From an uncultured Clostridia bacterium (GTDB lineage: Bacteria; Bacillota; Clostridia; Christensenellales; UBA1242), in contig CALVNA010000003.1 in assembly GCA_944349535.1 (NCBI GenBank), forward strand, positions 1 through 53,074: 53,074 bases of DNA. The letters run 5' to 3'. The notes beneath the pieces were generated by a model. It was not told the origin of the DNA, did no database searches, and saw nothing but the letters and a program-made list of their open reading frames with translations. Positions 22,957 through 33,600 of this stretch are shown one piece after another (the first letter of the stretch is position 1; each line of letters begins with the position of its first letter). The position numbers and the translations under genes were made by a program.

Positions 22957-24700
22957 GGTTGTCGGCATTGATTTGATCAATGACTTGTTTAACTTTTTTG
23001 AGCAATGCAAAATATTCTTCTGAGAAATATCTTTCTTTGTCTTTTGATTGATAAATTGCATTTACCATTTCTTCTGCAGTGTAGGAGCAATCAATAAGCG
23101 GTTTTATATTCTTTTTGTCCAAATATTCACGCATTTCAGATTTAGGTTCAGATCTTTTTGATTTATTTTCAAATTCCGCTTTAATTGCATCGATATTCAG
23201 CAAATTCAGCCAGCTAGATTTGCATGACTGTGAAGAAATGGATAAATAACTAAGGCACGTCCTTTCAATCATAGCTGCAAGTTTTTCAAAAGCAATTGGT
23301 TGATCTGTTCTGTTCATCATGTTTAAGTATGCCGAAATAATAGTTTTGTGTTCAATTGGATGACAAATTCCATCATGATTCATAATAAAATTGTTTGTTT
23401 CCGAAATTTGTTTGTCGATTCTCGTTTTCAGTTTGACGTTTGGAAGGGCTCTTTTTTGTCTAGCTATTTCTTTCATTTCATCGTCGAAGCAGAAACAAGT
23501 TTGGTCAATGCGCGATTTTGGTATGCTGATAAAAAAGATTGAATCACGATCGTATAAAGCATCACTAAATCTGAGTAAAATTCCAGCAAAATCAGCAATG
23601 TCTGCAACGCCAGCAGCTTTTGAGTTTGCGGTCAGATCGATGGCATAAGTTCCTTTGACTTTGTAATATTTGTCAACAATATTCACCAAGTTGAAACAGT
23701 GTCCGTAAAAGGCTTCTTCTGTCGGGACAAATTCTGCTGAAAGTTTTTTGCTGTGCAGAACATCGACAGCAATTTTAAACATGGAAGCAAAACCAGCGCA
23801 AGTAATTAGCTTTTTATCAGAAAACGCTCCAATTATGCTATGCTCACCATCGCAAAAGCCCTCTTGCCCATTGTACCGAAAATGATCAGCAATTTTCATA
23901 TAAATATACATAACAGCTTCAAGTGGAGAAAGCTTTTTGTTTGCAATCACAATTCGCGTCTCTTCCACAAATTGATTTGCTTTTTTCACATCTTCAAGGT
24001 CCCAAAGCTGCTTATATGCTTCTAAGCTTGTTGGAAAGTATAACAGCTCACAGAATCTAAGTTCACAATCAGCTTGGTTGTCTTTGTTGTAATATTCAAG
24101 TTTTTCTTGAAGTTTTGACAAACATTGAAGCTGCTCTTGAGTGTAGTAATATTCTATTTTTGAATCTATTGATTTGTCAGAAGATGCAACCATAATTTTT
24201 ATTTCAGGGCAATTATGGCTGTAAATATTATCACAAAGTTTGATGATCTTATTGACATATTTTTCAGAAATGTTGTTTGCGTCAATGGCAATATTGATTT
24301 GTTTTCCTGTTTCAATTTTTTTCTTCAGTTCAAGCAAATTTTGTCTTTCAAGTAATAATTTTTCGATTTTTTTGTCAATTTTGTTGCATTTTGATTCATT
24401 ATTCGTTGCTTTGTATCGCTCAAATCGCTCTTGACATTTTTTTATTGTCAGAGAATTTTCTGCAATTTGACTGTAAAGGGGATGCATATAATCTTGACTT
24501 GCCCAACTTTCAAAAAAATCTTTTTCTGTCATATTGTCAAAAAACAAAATCCAGTTTTCATCACACAAAAGAATGGGATGCAGTGCTATTGTTTGCCAAT
24601 CAGATAAAAACTTTCTTTTGTCTTCGGTCGAAAGTTCTTTAAAACCTTTGTAGTGTCTGTAACCATAATTAAAATCATATTTGCTAAATCTTTTTTTCAT
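22949..24700 (-). CDS. Transglutaminase-like superfamily (cysteine peptidase fold) protein
   Basis: A 583-residue protein without signal peptide or membrane segment. The central part holds a transglutaminase-like catalytic triad in order and spacing: Cys301 in TCAGFASMF, His334 in YGHCFNLVNIVD, and Asp355 in YAIDLT. These correspond to the family pattern C-x-G-[FY]-A, H-x-[WF]-N and D. The N-terminal third is charged and helical, with a Lys/Glu coiled stretch near residues 95-130; the C-terminal third is unassigned. The family includes proteases and amide-bond-processing enzymes, and the substrate here is unknown. It has its own consensus-like promoter and is monocistronic. Confidence 0.7.
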   Translation of the reverse strand: MKKRFSKYDFNYGYRHYKGFKELSTEDKRKFLSDWQTIALHPILLCDENWILFFDNMTEKDFFESWASQDYMHPLYSQIAENSLTIKKCQERFERYKATNNESKCNKIDKKIEKLLLERQNLLELKKKIETGKQINIAIDANNISEKYVNKIIKLCDNIYSHNCPEIKIMVASSDKSIDSKIEYYYTQEQLQCLSKLQEKLEYYNKDNQADCELRFCELLYFPTSLEAYKQLWDLEDVKKANQFVEETRIVIANKKLSPLEAVMYIYMKIADHFRYNGQEGFCDGEHSIIGAFSDKKLITCAGFASMFKIAVDVLHSKKLSAEFVPTEEAFYGHCFNLVNIVDKYYKVKGTYAIDLTANSKAAGVADIADFAGILLRFSDALYDRDSIFFISIPKSRIDQTCFCFDDEMKEIARQKRALPNVKLKTRIDKQISETNNFIMNHDGICHPIEHKTIISAYLNMMNRTDQPIAFEKLAAMIERTCLSYLSISSQSCKSSWLNLLNIDAIKAEFENKSKRSEPKSEMREYLDKKNIKPLIDCSYTAEEMVNAIYQSKDKERYFSEEYFALLKKVKQVIDQINADNQK

Positions 24701-24717
24701 AAGTTAATCCTAAAAAT

Positions 24718-24745
24718 ATTATAACTGCTTTCTTAAAATAGTCAA
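24718..24745 (-). promoter_or_regulatory. Sigma-A promoter of the transglutaminase-like gene
   Basis: On the minus strand TTGACT (plus 24740-24745), 16-bp spacer, TATAAT (plus 24718-24723), followed by AGGA before the ATG. Confidence 0.75.
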
Positions 24746-24831
24746 TAGGCTTTTTTAAAATTTCCCGAGATTTTTTAGTTCCTTATATATAACTTAAATA
24801 ACATATATATCTAAGAAAATATTTATTAGTA

Positions 24832-24860
24832 TTGACTTTTTCTTGTCTTTATGCTAAAAT
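24832..24860 (+). promoter_or_regulatory. Sigma-A promoter of the ABC/giant-surface-protein operon
   Basis: TTGACT (24832-24837), 17-bp spacer, TAAAAT (24855-24860) with extended -10 TGC. The next clear terminator downstream is at 39207, so one transcript of about 14.3 kb is possible. Confidence 0.75.
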
Positions 24861-24883
24861 CTTTTCGGTTTTAAGGGGAATTT

Positions 24884-26008
24884 ATGTTAGAAATTGTAGG
24901 GCTCACAAAAAGATATAAAAATTCAAATTTCTATTCTGTCAAAAATCTTAACCTGACACTTAACGAAGGCGAGATTTTTGGTTTTCTTGGAAAAAACGGT
25001 GCAGGAAAAAGCACGACCATCAAATGCTTGACGGGGATTCTGCCTTTTGATGAAGGAACAATCAAAGTTTGTGGTTATGACATTCAAAAAAATCCAATTG
25101 AGGCAAAACTTAACATTGGCTATGTGCCAGACAACCACGCAGTTTACGAAAATCTGACTGGCAGAGAATATGTCAACTATATGGGAAATATTTACAGAGT
25201 GCCAAAAGACATTATCAAAGAGCGAATTGAAAAATTTGCCAATTTATTCAGCATGAGCCATGCTATTGACAACCAAATTCGTTCTTATTCACATGGTATG
25301 AAACAAAAAATCTGCATTATTGCAGCACTTATACATAACCCTAAATTTTGGGTGCTCGATGAGCCTTTAATGGGTCTTGACCCACAAAGCACATTTGAAA
25401 TCAGAGAATATATGAAAGAGCACAAAAGACAGGGCAATTGCGTGTTCTTCTCATCACACAACATCGACATGGTTGAAAAACTTTGTGATAGAGTTGCGAT
25501 CATGAATCGCGGACAATTGATGGAGATTATCGATGTCAAAAAGTTTATGGCGGAAAGTTCCGTTCCGCTTGAAACTTACTTCTTGAATATGACCAAAGAC
25601 AGCAAGGCAAAAGTGATCAAATTTGAAGACAAGAAAGAGACTAAGAAAAAAATTAAAGCTGAAAAAATAAAAAACAAAAAAGAAATTCGAGCTCTTCAAA
25701 AACAAACAAAAGAGCAGAATGCTATGCAAATCAAAGCCATAAAAGAGAAAGAACGCCAAGCAAAACAAGAAAAGCTGGCTTTGCAAAAGGAATTGAAAGA
25801 AAAAAACGCACAGCAGCTTCAAGTGGTCAAAGAAAAACAGCGTTTGGCAAAAAAAGAAATTCAGACCATCAAAACAAAAGAAAAAGATTTGAAGAAAGAG
25901 CTTGACGCACAATACAAGCAGAATGTAAAAGCTCAGTTTGAACTTTTGAAAGGAAAAAGCTTTTCTGTCAGCGATGAGCAAAATCAAAGTGTAGAGAAGA
26001 AACAATAA
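24884..26008 (+). CDS. ABC transporter ATPase with a long charged coiled-coil tail
   Basis: A 374-residue protein. Residues 1-235 are a normal ABC-2-type ATPase: Walker A GKNGAGKS at 36-43, signature YSHGMKQ at 135-141 (in place of LSGGQ), Walker B WVLDEPLMGLD and the H-loop SSHN. From about 245 to 350 it continues as a strongly charged Lys/Glu/Gln helix (for example KEKERQAKQEKLALQKELKE), far beyond the usual 230-300 residues, and predicted as a coiled coil. It should energise the permease encoded next. The tail may dock another protein. It is the first gene of the operon with the giant surface proteins. Confidence 0.9.
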   Translation: MLEIVGLTKRYKNSNFYSVKNLNLTLNEGEIFGFLGKNGAGKSTTIKCLTGILPFDEGTIKVCGYDIQKNPIEAKLNIGYVPDNHAVYENLTGREYVNYMGNIYRVPKDIIKERIEKFANLFSMSHAIDNQIRSYSHGMKQKICIIAALIHNPKFWVLDEPLMGLDPQSTFEIREYMKEHKRQGNCVFFSSHNIDMVEKLCDRVAIMNRGQLMEIIDVKKFMAESSVPLETYFLNMTKDSKAKVIKFEDKKETKKKIKAEKIKNKKEIRALQKQTKEQNAMQIKAIKEKERQAKQEKLALQKELKEKNAQQLQVVKEKQRLAKKEIQTIKTKEKDLKKELDAQYKQNVKAQFELLKGKSFSVSDEQNQSVEKKQ

Positions 26009-26029
26009 ACGATTGAAAATGGAGATAAA

Positions 26030-27643
26030 ATGACTCAATTTTTGACTCTTTTAAAACTTGAATTTTTAAATCGTGCACCAAAAATAAGAGTGAAGGGGCA
26101 TATTTTTTCCAAAATTTTAAAATATCTGATCACCATTCTTGGCATTGTGGCAGTTGGTGGTGCTTTACTCTATGTTTTCAACAGTTTAATTTCAGTCTGT
26201 GTTGAAGCGGACCTCTCTCAAGAGTTTATTGTTTATTACAGCTGCCTTGTGCAGATCGTTCAGCTGTTTTTTGGTCTTAGTTTGACAACAAAGACGCTTT
26301 TTTATAATTCTGATTCAGACCTTTTAAAACTGCCGCTTAACGGAAAAACAATATTTCTTGCAAAGATCACATATCTTTTCATTTACGAATTTATTTTTAC
26401 AACTTTTTTGACTTTGCCTGTTTTTATTATCTATGGCATTCAAACCATGCAGGGTGCTTTGTTTTACATCATGCTTTTGCCAAACCTTATCTTCTTTCCA
26501 GTGATTCCGTTTTTGACAGGCGTGTTACTGTCTGTTCCTGCAATGTATGTGGTTGGTTACCTTAAAAACAAGTTTGTGGTTATGCTCTTTCTTTACATTA
26601 TTTGTGTTGCTGCAGGCTTTACCGTTTATACTTATGGTTTGAGATTTTTTATGGATGTTTTAAGTTCTTCTGATATTTCCTCAATTCTTCAAAGTCAGGT
26701 AGTGATAGACATAAAGTTTATTGCAAACTTTCTTTACACACCATTGCTGTTCAAAAACAGTTTGTTGTTCTACCGTTTTTGGCCAAGTGCTATTGTAAAT
26801 TTAACTATAGTTCTTATTCTCGCCTTTTTTGTTTATCTTTTTGCACAAAAGTCATATCTTAATATTTTGCTCAAAAATATTGAGAGTGGAGGCAGCATTT
26901 ATCACAACAAAACACAGATCAAAGAAAGATCGGTTTCAAAAGCTCTTTTCTTCAGAGAGTTTCTTTCTATCTTCCGTTCAGTGAACTACTCTTTTCAATA
27001 TCTGACTATAGTCATCACAACGCCACTTATGGTTTTCTTCTCAAGTCAAATTGCTTCAAATATAGGGGTTGAACAAGTTGGAGCAGGCATTTTGCCTGGC
27101 ATTGCTGTGCTTGTTCTTTTAATGTTTTTAAGCATGGGAACATCTTTTGCCGCAACTTCAATCACGCGAGAAGGCGGAAATTTTTTCCATACAAAGATAA
27201 TCCCTGTTTCATTTACAAAACAAATTGTGGTAAAATTTTTGATGTATGTGTTCGTTTCAATTCCATCAATAATCATAAGCTGTTTAGTGCTTGCTTTTGC
27301 TGGTTTCCTTTCTTATACAGATGTTATGCTGATTGCTCTTGCTGTTTGCATGATTGTGATTGGCTCAATTGCAAATTCCATCAATCTTGATATAAAGCGT
27401 CCGCAGTTTATGTTTCTTGATGGCAAAGAAATTACAAATTCAAACGGAAACATCAATGCAAGCATCACCATCGGTTTTGTGATTGCAGTTTTAATGGGCA
27501 TTGGGGCAATCGCAGTTTCAATGTTTGTGTCTGTTCCTGCCATTTACATTGTTCTGTTTGGTTTTGGTGTGCCGTTTATGGCAATTGAATTGTTTGCACT
27601 TTTCTTCAAACTTGAAAAGAGATATAGGAGCATTGAAGCATGA
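26030..27643 (+). CDS. ABC-2-type transporter permease
   Basis: A 537-residue polytopic membrane protein with about 11-12 hydrophobic segments in two blocks. A large loop around residues 280-310 (SGGSIYHNKTQIKERSVSKA) separates them. This fits the large single-chain permeases that pair with ABC-2 ATPases. The first cytoplasmic residues (LLKLEFLNRAPK) and the SDLLKLPLNGKTIFLAK loop, a likely coupling element, match that group. It follows the ATPase by 21 bases, and its stop overlaps the start of the giant Ig-repeat gene (ATGA). Export rather than import is likely, since no solute-binding protein is present; the substrate is unknown. Confidence 0.85.
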   Translation: MTQFLTLLKLEFLNRAPKIRVKGHIFSKILKYLITILGIVAVGGALLYVFNSLISVCVEADLSQEFIVYYSCLVQIVQLFFGLSLTTKTLFYNSDSDLLKLPLNGKTIFLAKITYLFIYEFIFTTFLTLPVFIIYGIQTMQGALFYIMLLPNLIFFPVIPFLTGVLLSVPAMYVVGYLKNKFVVMLFLYIICVAAGFTVYTYGLRFFMDVLSSSDISSILQSQVVIDIKFIANFLYTPLLFKNSLLFYRFWPSAIVNLTIVLILAFFVYLFAQKSYLNILLKNIESGGSIYHNKTQIKERSVSKALFFREFLSIFRSVNYSFQYLTIVITTPLMVFFSSQIASNIGVEQVGAGILPGIAVLVLLMFLSMGTSFAATSITREGGNFFHTKIIPVSFTKQIVVKFLMYVFVSIPSIIISCLVLAFAGFLSYTDVMLIALAVCMIVIGSIANSINLDIKRPQFMFLDGKEITNSNGNINASITIGFVIAVLMGIGAIAVSMFVSVPAIYIVLFGFGVPFMAIELFALFFKLEKRYRSIEA

Positions 27644-30600
27644 AAAAATTGATGATATTTTTGATGGTTGCAATACCACTCGTAATAATTATCCTAGTCA
27701 ATTTCACTGTCGAAGTTGTGGTTGGCAACGTTTCTATTGCAGTGGACAGAATTGAACTTGATCGCACAGAAATCACTGCAAATATTGACGAAACCATTTC
27801 ACTTGAAGCAACAATTTATCCTAAAAATGCAACAAACCAAGAAATTATTTGGGAGAGCACAAATGAACAAGTTGCAAGAGTTGACCTAGATGGCAACGTT
27901 TCTTTTGTTGGCTTTGGCAATGGATATATCACTGCAACAACTGCCGACGGAAACAAGATGGCAAGCTGTTATTATTATGTTACGGACAGCAGGGTACATA
28001 GTGTCAAATTAACAACTCCTAAAGCTGAATTGCATGTAGGAACAAATGTTCAATTAGATGTTGAAATTGTGCCATATGAAGCTGAAAATAAATATGTAAC
28101 TTTTTCGTCATCGGATGAAGAAATTGCTCGAGTTGATCAAAATGGGCTTGTTACTGGTTTGAAAGTGGGTTATGTTACCATCACAGTTACAACAGAGGAT
28201 GGGCAGTATAGCGATTTTGTCAATCTTGCTATCACAAATCCGGTGGAAGATATTCAGTTAAACAAAACATACGATGTGACTGGAGAACCAAATTATTCAA
28301 TTGGTTATCAAATTATGCCAAGCACTGCAACAAACACAAATATAATTTGTGTAATTGATGATGAGAGTGTTGCAACAGTTAACAATCTTGGACAAGTTTC
28401 TTTTCTTAAAGCTGGAACTGTTGAAGTTACGTTGACAACTGTCGATGGCGGATTTAGCAAAACTATGACTATAGTTTATACTGCAGGTTATGCTCAGAGT
28501 TTGCAACTTGAAAAATATTCAATCACAGCAATGATTGGTGATGCTGCTCAGGTTATTGAATACTCTACTATGCCGAATTATCTTGCAAGCACGCAAGTCA
28601 CCTTTTCTTCTTCAAATGAGGATGTCGCTTTTGTGAGAGGTGGCTATCTTTACTTTGTCGGCGGAGGAAGTGCTACGATAACAGTATCAGTCGAGAAAGC
28701 GGCTGGTGAATATATTTCTGAGCACATAATTGTTTATGTTGAAAGCCCTGCGACGGGCATCTTAATTGAAGATGTTGTAACAGCTGAAAAAACTGTTCAA
28801 CTTCAGCCAAGTTCATTCCCTGAAAACTCAACAAACAACAAATTCTTTTATCATACAAGCTCGAATGAAGTTTCTGTCAACGAGAACGGTCTGGTAACTT
28901 TCTTGACCTACAATCCAACAACGGCTGAAATTACAATCTATGCAAATTCAGACTACAGCAATGTTTCCACCACTGTTTCTGTTGAATACACTGCAGGAAA
29001 AGCCAAAACTTTTGAATTGTCCGAAGAAAAAATCACAATGTTGTATGGCTCATCTGCGGCAATAGGATATACAATTTTCCCAAGCAATGCAAATGCCAGC
29101 GCAGTGCAGGTTGAAGTGCTGAGCCAAAAAAACAATTCTGGCAGCGGCGATGTTGTTGAAATTTTGCCAGACGGCACTTTACGAGGGATTGGTGGTGGCA
29201 AGGCTCAAGTGCAAGTTTCACTTGTTTTGCTTGGTGGAGAAAAAGTTTCTCATACTCTTGAAGTCGAAGTATTACGCCACATTGACGATATAGATATACA
29301 TGTTGAGCTTGAACAACAAAACGGAGAATACGTAACAGCTGTCAACACTGTTTCATTTGCTGCTTCAATCAGCCCTGCTGATGCAAGTGACAAAACGATC
29401 ACATGGTCGCTTAATGACAGAAATATGGGTGTTATTCTGGGCGAAACTTTCATGTTCAATCAATCGGGAGTAGTCACACTGATTGCAACAACTTCGTCTG
29501 GCTATCAAGAAAGCGTGCAAATAAGATATACCGGTTCATACCCAATTTCTGCGGAAGTGGGGATGGTGGTTGATGGCAATATTGAAACTATGCCACAAAT
29601 GATCAATGTTGGGGATGAAATTGAAGTTGCTATCAAAGAAGTGTTCCCATCAGACACGATCAATAAAAATATTTCACTTTCAGTTTCAAATCAGCAAACA
29701 TCAAGTCTGTTGGGAAAAGTTTTGGAGATAAACGGAACAACTATTCAAGCTGTGGCAGGCGGACAGGCAACTTTGACTGTTCGTGTTTCAACAACGGTTA
29801 TTCTGACTTTTGAAATCACTGTATATCAAAAAGTAGAATCTATTGAGGTGACGCCTTCAAATATTCAAACCACAAATTCAAGTTTAACTTTGCAAGCAAA
29901 TGTTTCTCCTATTGATGCAACAAACAAAGGGGTTACCTATCAAGTTTTAACTCCAGAAATTGCATATATCGACGGCGATACCCTTTATTTCAAACAAGAC
30001 GGTGTTGCTCAAATTCTTGCAATAAGCCAAGATAATCAAGAAATAACTTATCAATTTACTATCGAAAAGATTGCTAAGGGCACAGGAGTGGTTGACCCGA
30101 CAGAAGATGAAATTGAAATGTTTGTCGGCGATAGCAACAAACTTGATTTCTCATCTCAAGGCATCAGTTATGACAATTTGGAAATCATGTTTGCTCAAGA
30201 CGCTGACACAAGCGTCATTGAAATCAACGGCGACACCATTGTTGCTTTGACAAGCGGACAAACCCAAATCATTTGCATTTTATATGATGCGTTTGGCTCT
30301 CCACTTAATTCATATCAAATCACTGTTACAGTAAAACAACTTGTTGAAAACATTATCTATGTTGGGCAGCTTGAAGAGTATAACGGTTACCTTACAACCG
30401 CAAAAGATGTTATCAGCCTTGACTTTGCAGCATTGCCAGAAGAAGCAACTGATGTTGACCTAAGCTATCGCATCATAAGTATCCACGACTTAGACGGAGT
30501 TGCAGCCGATAATATTGCCGCTATTGACAGCAGCTCTAACACACTTAAGTGGTTTAGCTCTGGTGCTCTGACACTTGAAGTCTCTTCAGCTGATGGAAAC

Positions 30601-33600
30601 ATAACCAAAACCTTCAGGTTCAAATACACCGGAGGAGACCCCCTTGCTGCTGAGATTAACATAAGCAGAGAAATTTCGCTCAATGTTGGAGAAAGCATTA
30701 CAATCGAGGTGCTTAAGTGGACACCAAGCGACACTGTTAATAAACAAATTTTGATCAGAGAGACAAATCATACAACAGGTGTCAATGTTATCAGTATCGA
30801 TAGCCAAAATTTGACAATTACTGCTTTAAGTGGTGGATTTAGCAATATTCGTATTGAGCTCTCAAATGGCTTGACGCAGGATATTACCATCAATGTTATC
30901 AAAAAAGTCACTTCAATAGTTGTAAGTGAAGAAAATATCGTCACGGCTTCAAACACTGCAGTCATCAATGCAACAGCATATCCAAGCAGTGCAACAAACA
31001 AAACACTTTCCTATCAAATTGAAAAGGTTGATTTTGCAACTCTTGATGGCAACACGGTGACTTTCACATCGGCTGGAACTGTTGTTGTAACAATTTCCAC
31101 TATGGATGGAAGCGATATTTATAAACAAGTTACTGTTACAAGCACTATGGGCTATCTGCATAGCATCGATTTGAATGTAACAACTCGAACTATTTCAAAA
31201 AGAGCTTCTTTCTCACTTTATGTAACTCAAACCTATCCATTTGATGCAACAAACAAAGATGTTCAATTTAAAATTCTTTCTCAGACTGCAGCTGATGAAA
31301 GCCAAAATGATGTAATTTCGATCACCCAAAATGGTTCGACAATTCTTGTTCACGGTCTTTACGGTGGAAGTGCGATTGTAAGGGCTTATAGCTATAACAG
31401 CTTGGGTGAAGAAGTTTATACAGATTGTGTTGTAACGGTAAGCAGCCCCGTTGAAAGTATTGAAATTGATTTTGTCAGCGAAATAGAATTTTATCGTAAT
31501 TATTATGTTACAAGTCAAAACCAAATTTTCTTTAATGAAATTGTAAAACCTTTTGATGCCACAAATAGAGATTTTGTTTACACAATTTCTGATCCAACCA
31601 AAGCTACAGTGGAAGATGGAGTTATCACTTTCCATCAAATTGGCACTGTGACGGTAACATTCACTAGTGCAGACAGAACAAATGGCGAAATCTCGGTATC
31701 TTATATCTTCTCTTATGCAGGCGACACTCTGTTGGAAGCAAGTTTGAATTTAGATCCTTTTGACAATGGTGTTCTCAGATTAAATGCAGGCGAAGAAGTA
31801 ACCCTCACACTCAACAACTGGGTGCCAAAAGATAATGTAAATGTTTCCATTATTTTGAATAATCTTTCTGAAGAGAGAAATGATTCGTCAAAAGCTGTTC
31901 TCAGCTTTGAAAATGGAGTGCTCAAAGCATTAAATGGAGGAGAGGCAACATTTGAGCTTATGGCAAACAATATCTCTCTTGGCTCGTTCAAAGTGATAGT
32001 GACTCGTCAAGCAAGTGATATTTGGGTTGAAAACGAGCAGATTTATGTTTCTTCTGCTGGCTATCAAATTAATGCTCAAGTTCTTCCAACTGACACATCA
32101 AACAAAGAACTTATTTATCAAACAAACAATCCATCTATTGCCACTGTTGATGAGTTTGGTGCTGTTTCATTCAGTGGTTATGGAGTAGTTGTGATAACTA
32201 TAATCCTTGAAGAGAATCCATCTATTTCAAAACAAATAACTATTGAATATACACGAGAAATAAAGGATATTTCTTTCAGCCAGACAAAAGATGCAATGTA
32301 TGAAAATGATTATGTTGTCCTTACAGTTGAGCCGCAGCCAATATATGCGGAGGGGTATTCATACTCCTTCTCACTCAGTGATCCTTCGGTTGCAACTATT
32401 GAACAAATTGACGATTTGCAGTGGAGATTGAGAGGAATAAAGGCGGGAGAAGTTGTTGTAACTCTTTCAGTTGATGGAACAGAAATTTCTTACAGCCATA
32501 CATTCACATTTTACACAAAAATCACAGACTTGAGGTTGGAACTAGACAATGAAGGGAACGATGCCTATGGGTTTGGTGGCTATAGGGTGTTTGCAAACAA
32601 ATTTGTCGATTCTTCAGGCAAATTGACCAATCAGTTTGTTATGAATTTTTCAACAAGTCCAAGCGATAAAGATTATTCAGATCTCATTGAATGGTCATCA
32701 AGCAATGACCAAATTGCAATAGTAGATCAATATGGAAGAATTACTTTCAAAGGAACTGGGGTTGTAACTATCACAGCTTCACAAATTCCTCCTTATGAAA
32801 ACGCAAATGTAGTTTGGGATTCATACACCTTCTATATTGTTGAAGGCATCAATGTTTATAACTTCGAACAATATAAAGCTGCAATAAGTGAACTAGAAAA
32901 GACGAACGCAAACAAGACAGACAATTTCAGTGCTCTTGTGCTTCACGGCGATATTATCATGCAGCAAAATTCTCTTAGCCATGCTTTGAATTACAATATT
33001 TATGGCAATGGTTATATGATTGATTTTTCAAATGACTCAAATTACGAAAAAATCAACATAACTCGAAGCAATCTTGTGATTGACAATGTCGTGCTGCGAG
33101 GAAACACTTTCTCAGGCGAAGGTGCTTTGTCGCAGCTTGAGAATAAAGGCAAAATACTGAAAATTAGCGGCAATGTAAAAAATGTTTTAATTTACAACAC
33201 TATCATTGAAAACGCCCATATATTGGCTGAAGTTATCAGTTCGCAAGCTTACTTTCAAGGCTGTATTTTGAGAAATTCTTTCTCAGGCGGACTTGTTTTG
33301 GCACGAACAAAAGATGACAAAGTCGCACCTAATGTTATCGTTGAAGATTGCATTTTGTCAAACAGTCTGTTCAGTTGCATATTGTTTAAACCAGACACTT
33401 CAAGTCAACTTGAAGGTTATGAAAGCAAATTGACTTTGAAGGGTGATGTGCGAATTTATAACTGGCTTACACTTGATGAATTTGAAGGAAGCTCAATACT
33501 AGGCTTTTTTGAAGAGTATGGCTTGAGTAATGTGGGTGATGATATTATCAACAAGATTAAGGATGCTATAAGAACTAAATACAGCCAATACAAATACACT

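Noticed and set aside
25454-26038. Minus-strand Phe/Leu-rich frame opposite the ABC ATPase tail
   Set aside because: It arises from antisense of Lys/Glu codons and mimics a membrane protein; no start signals.
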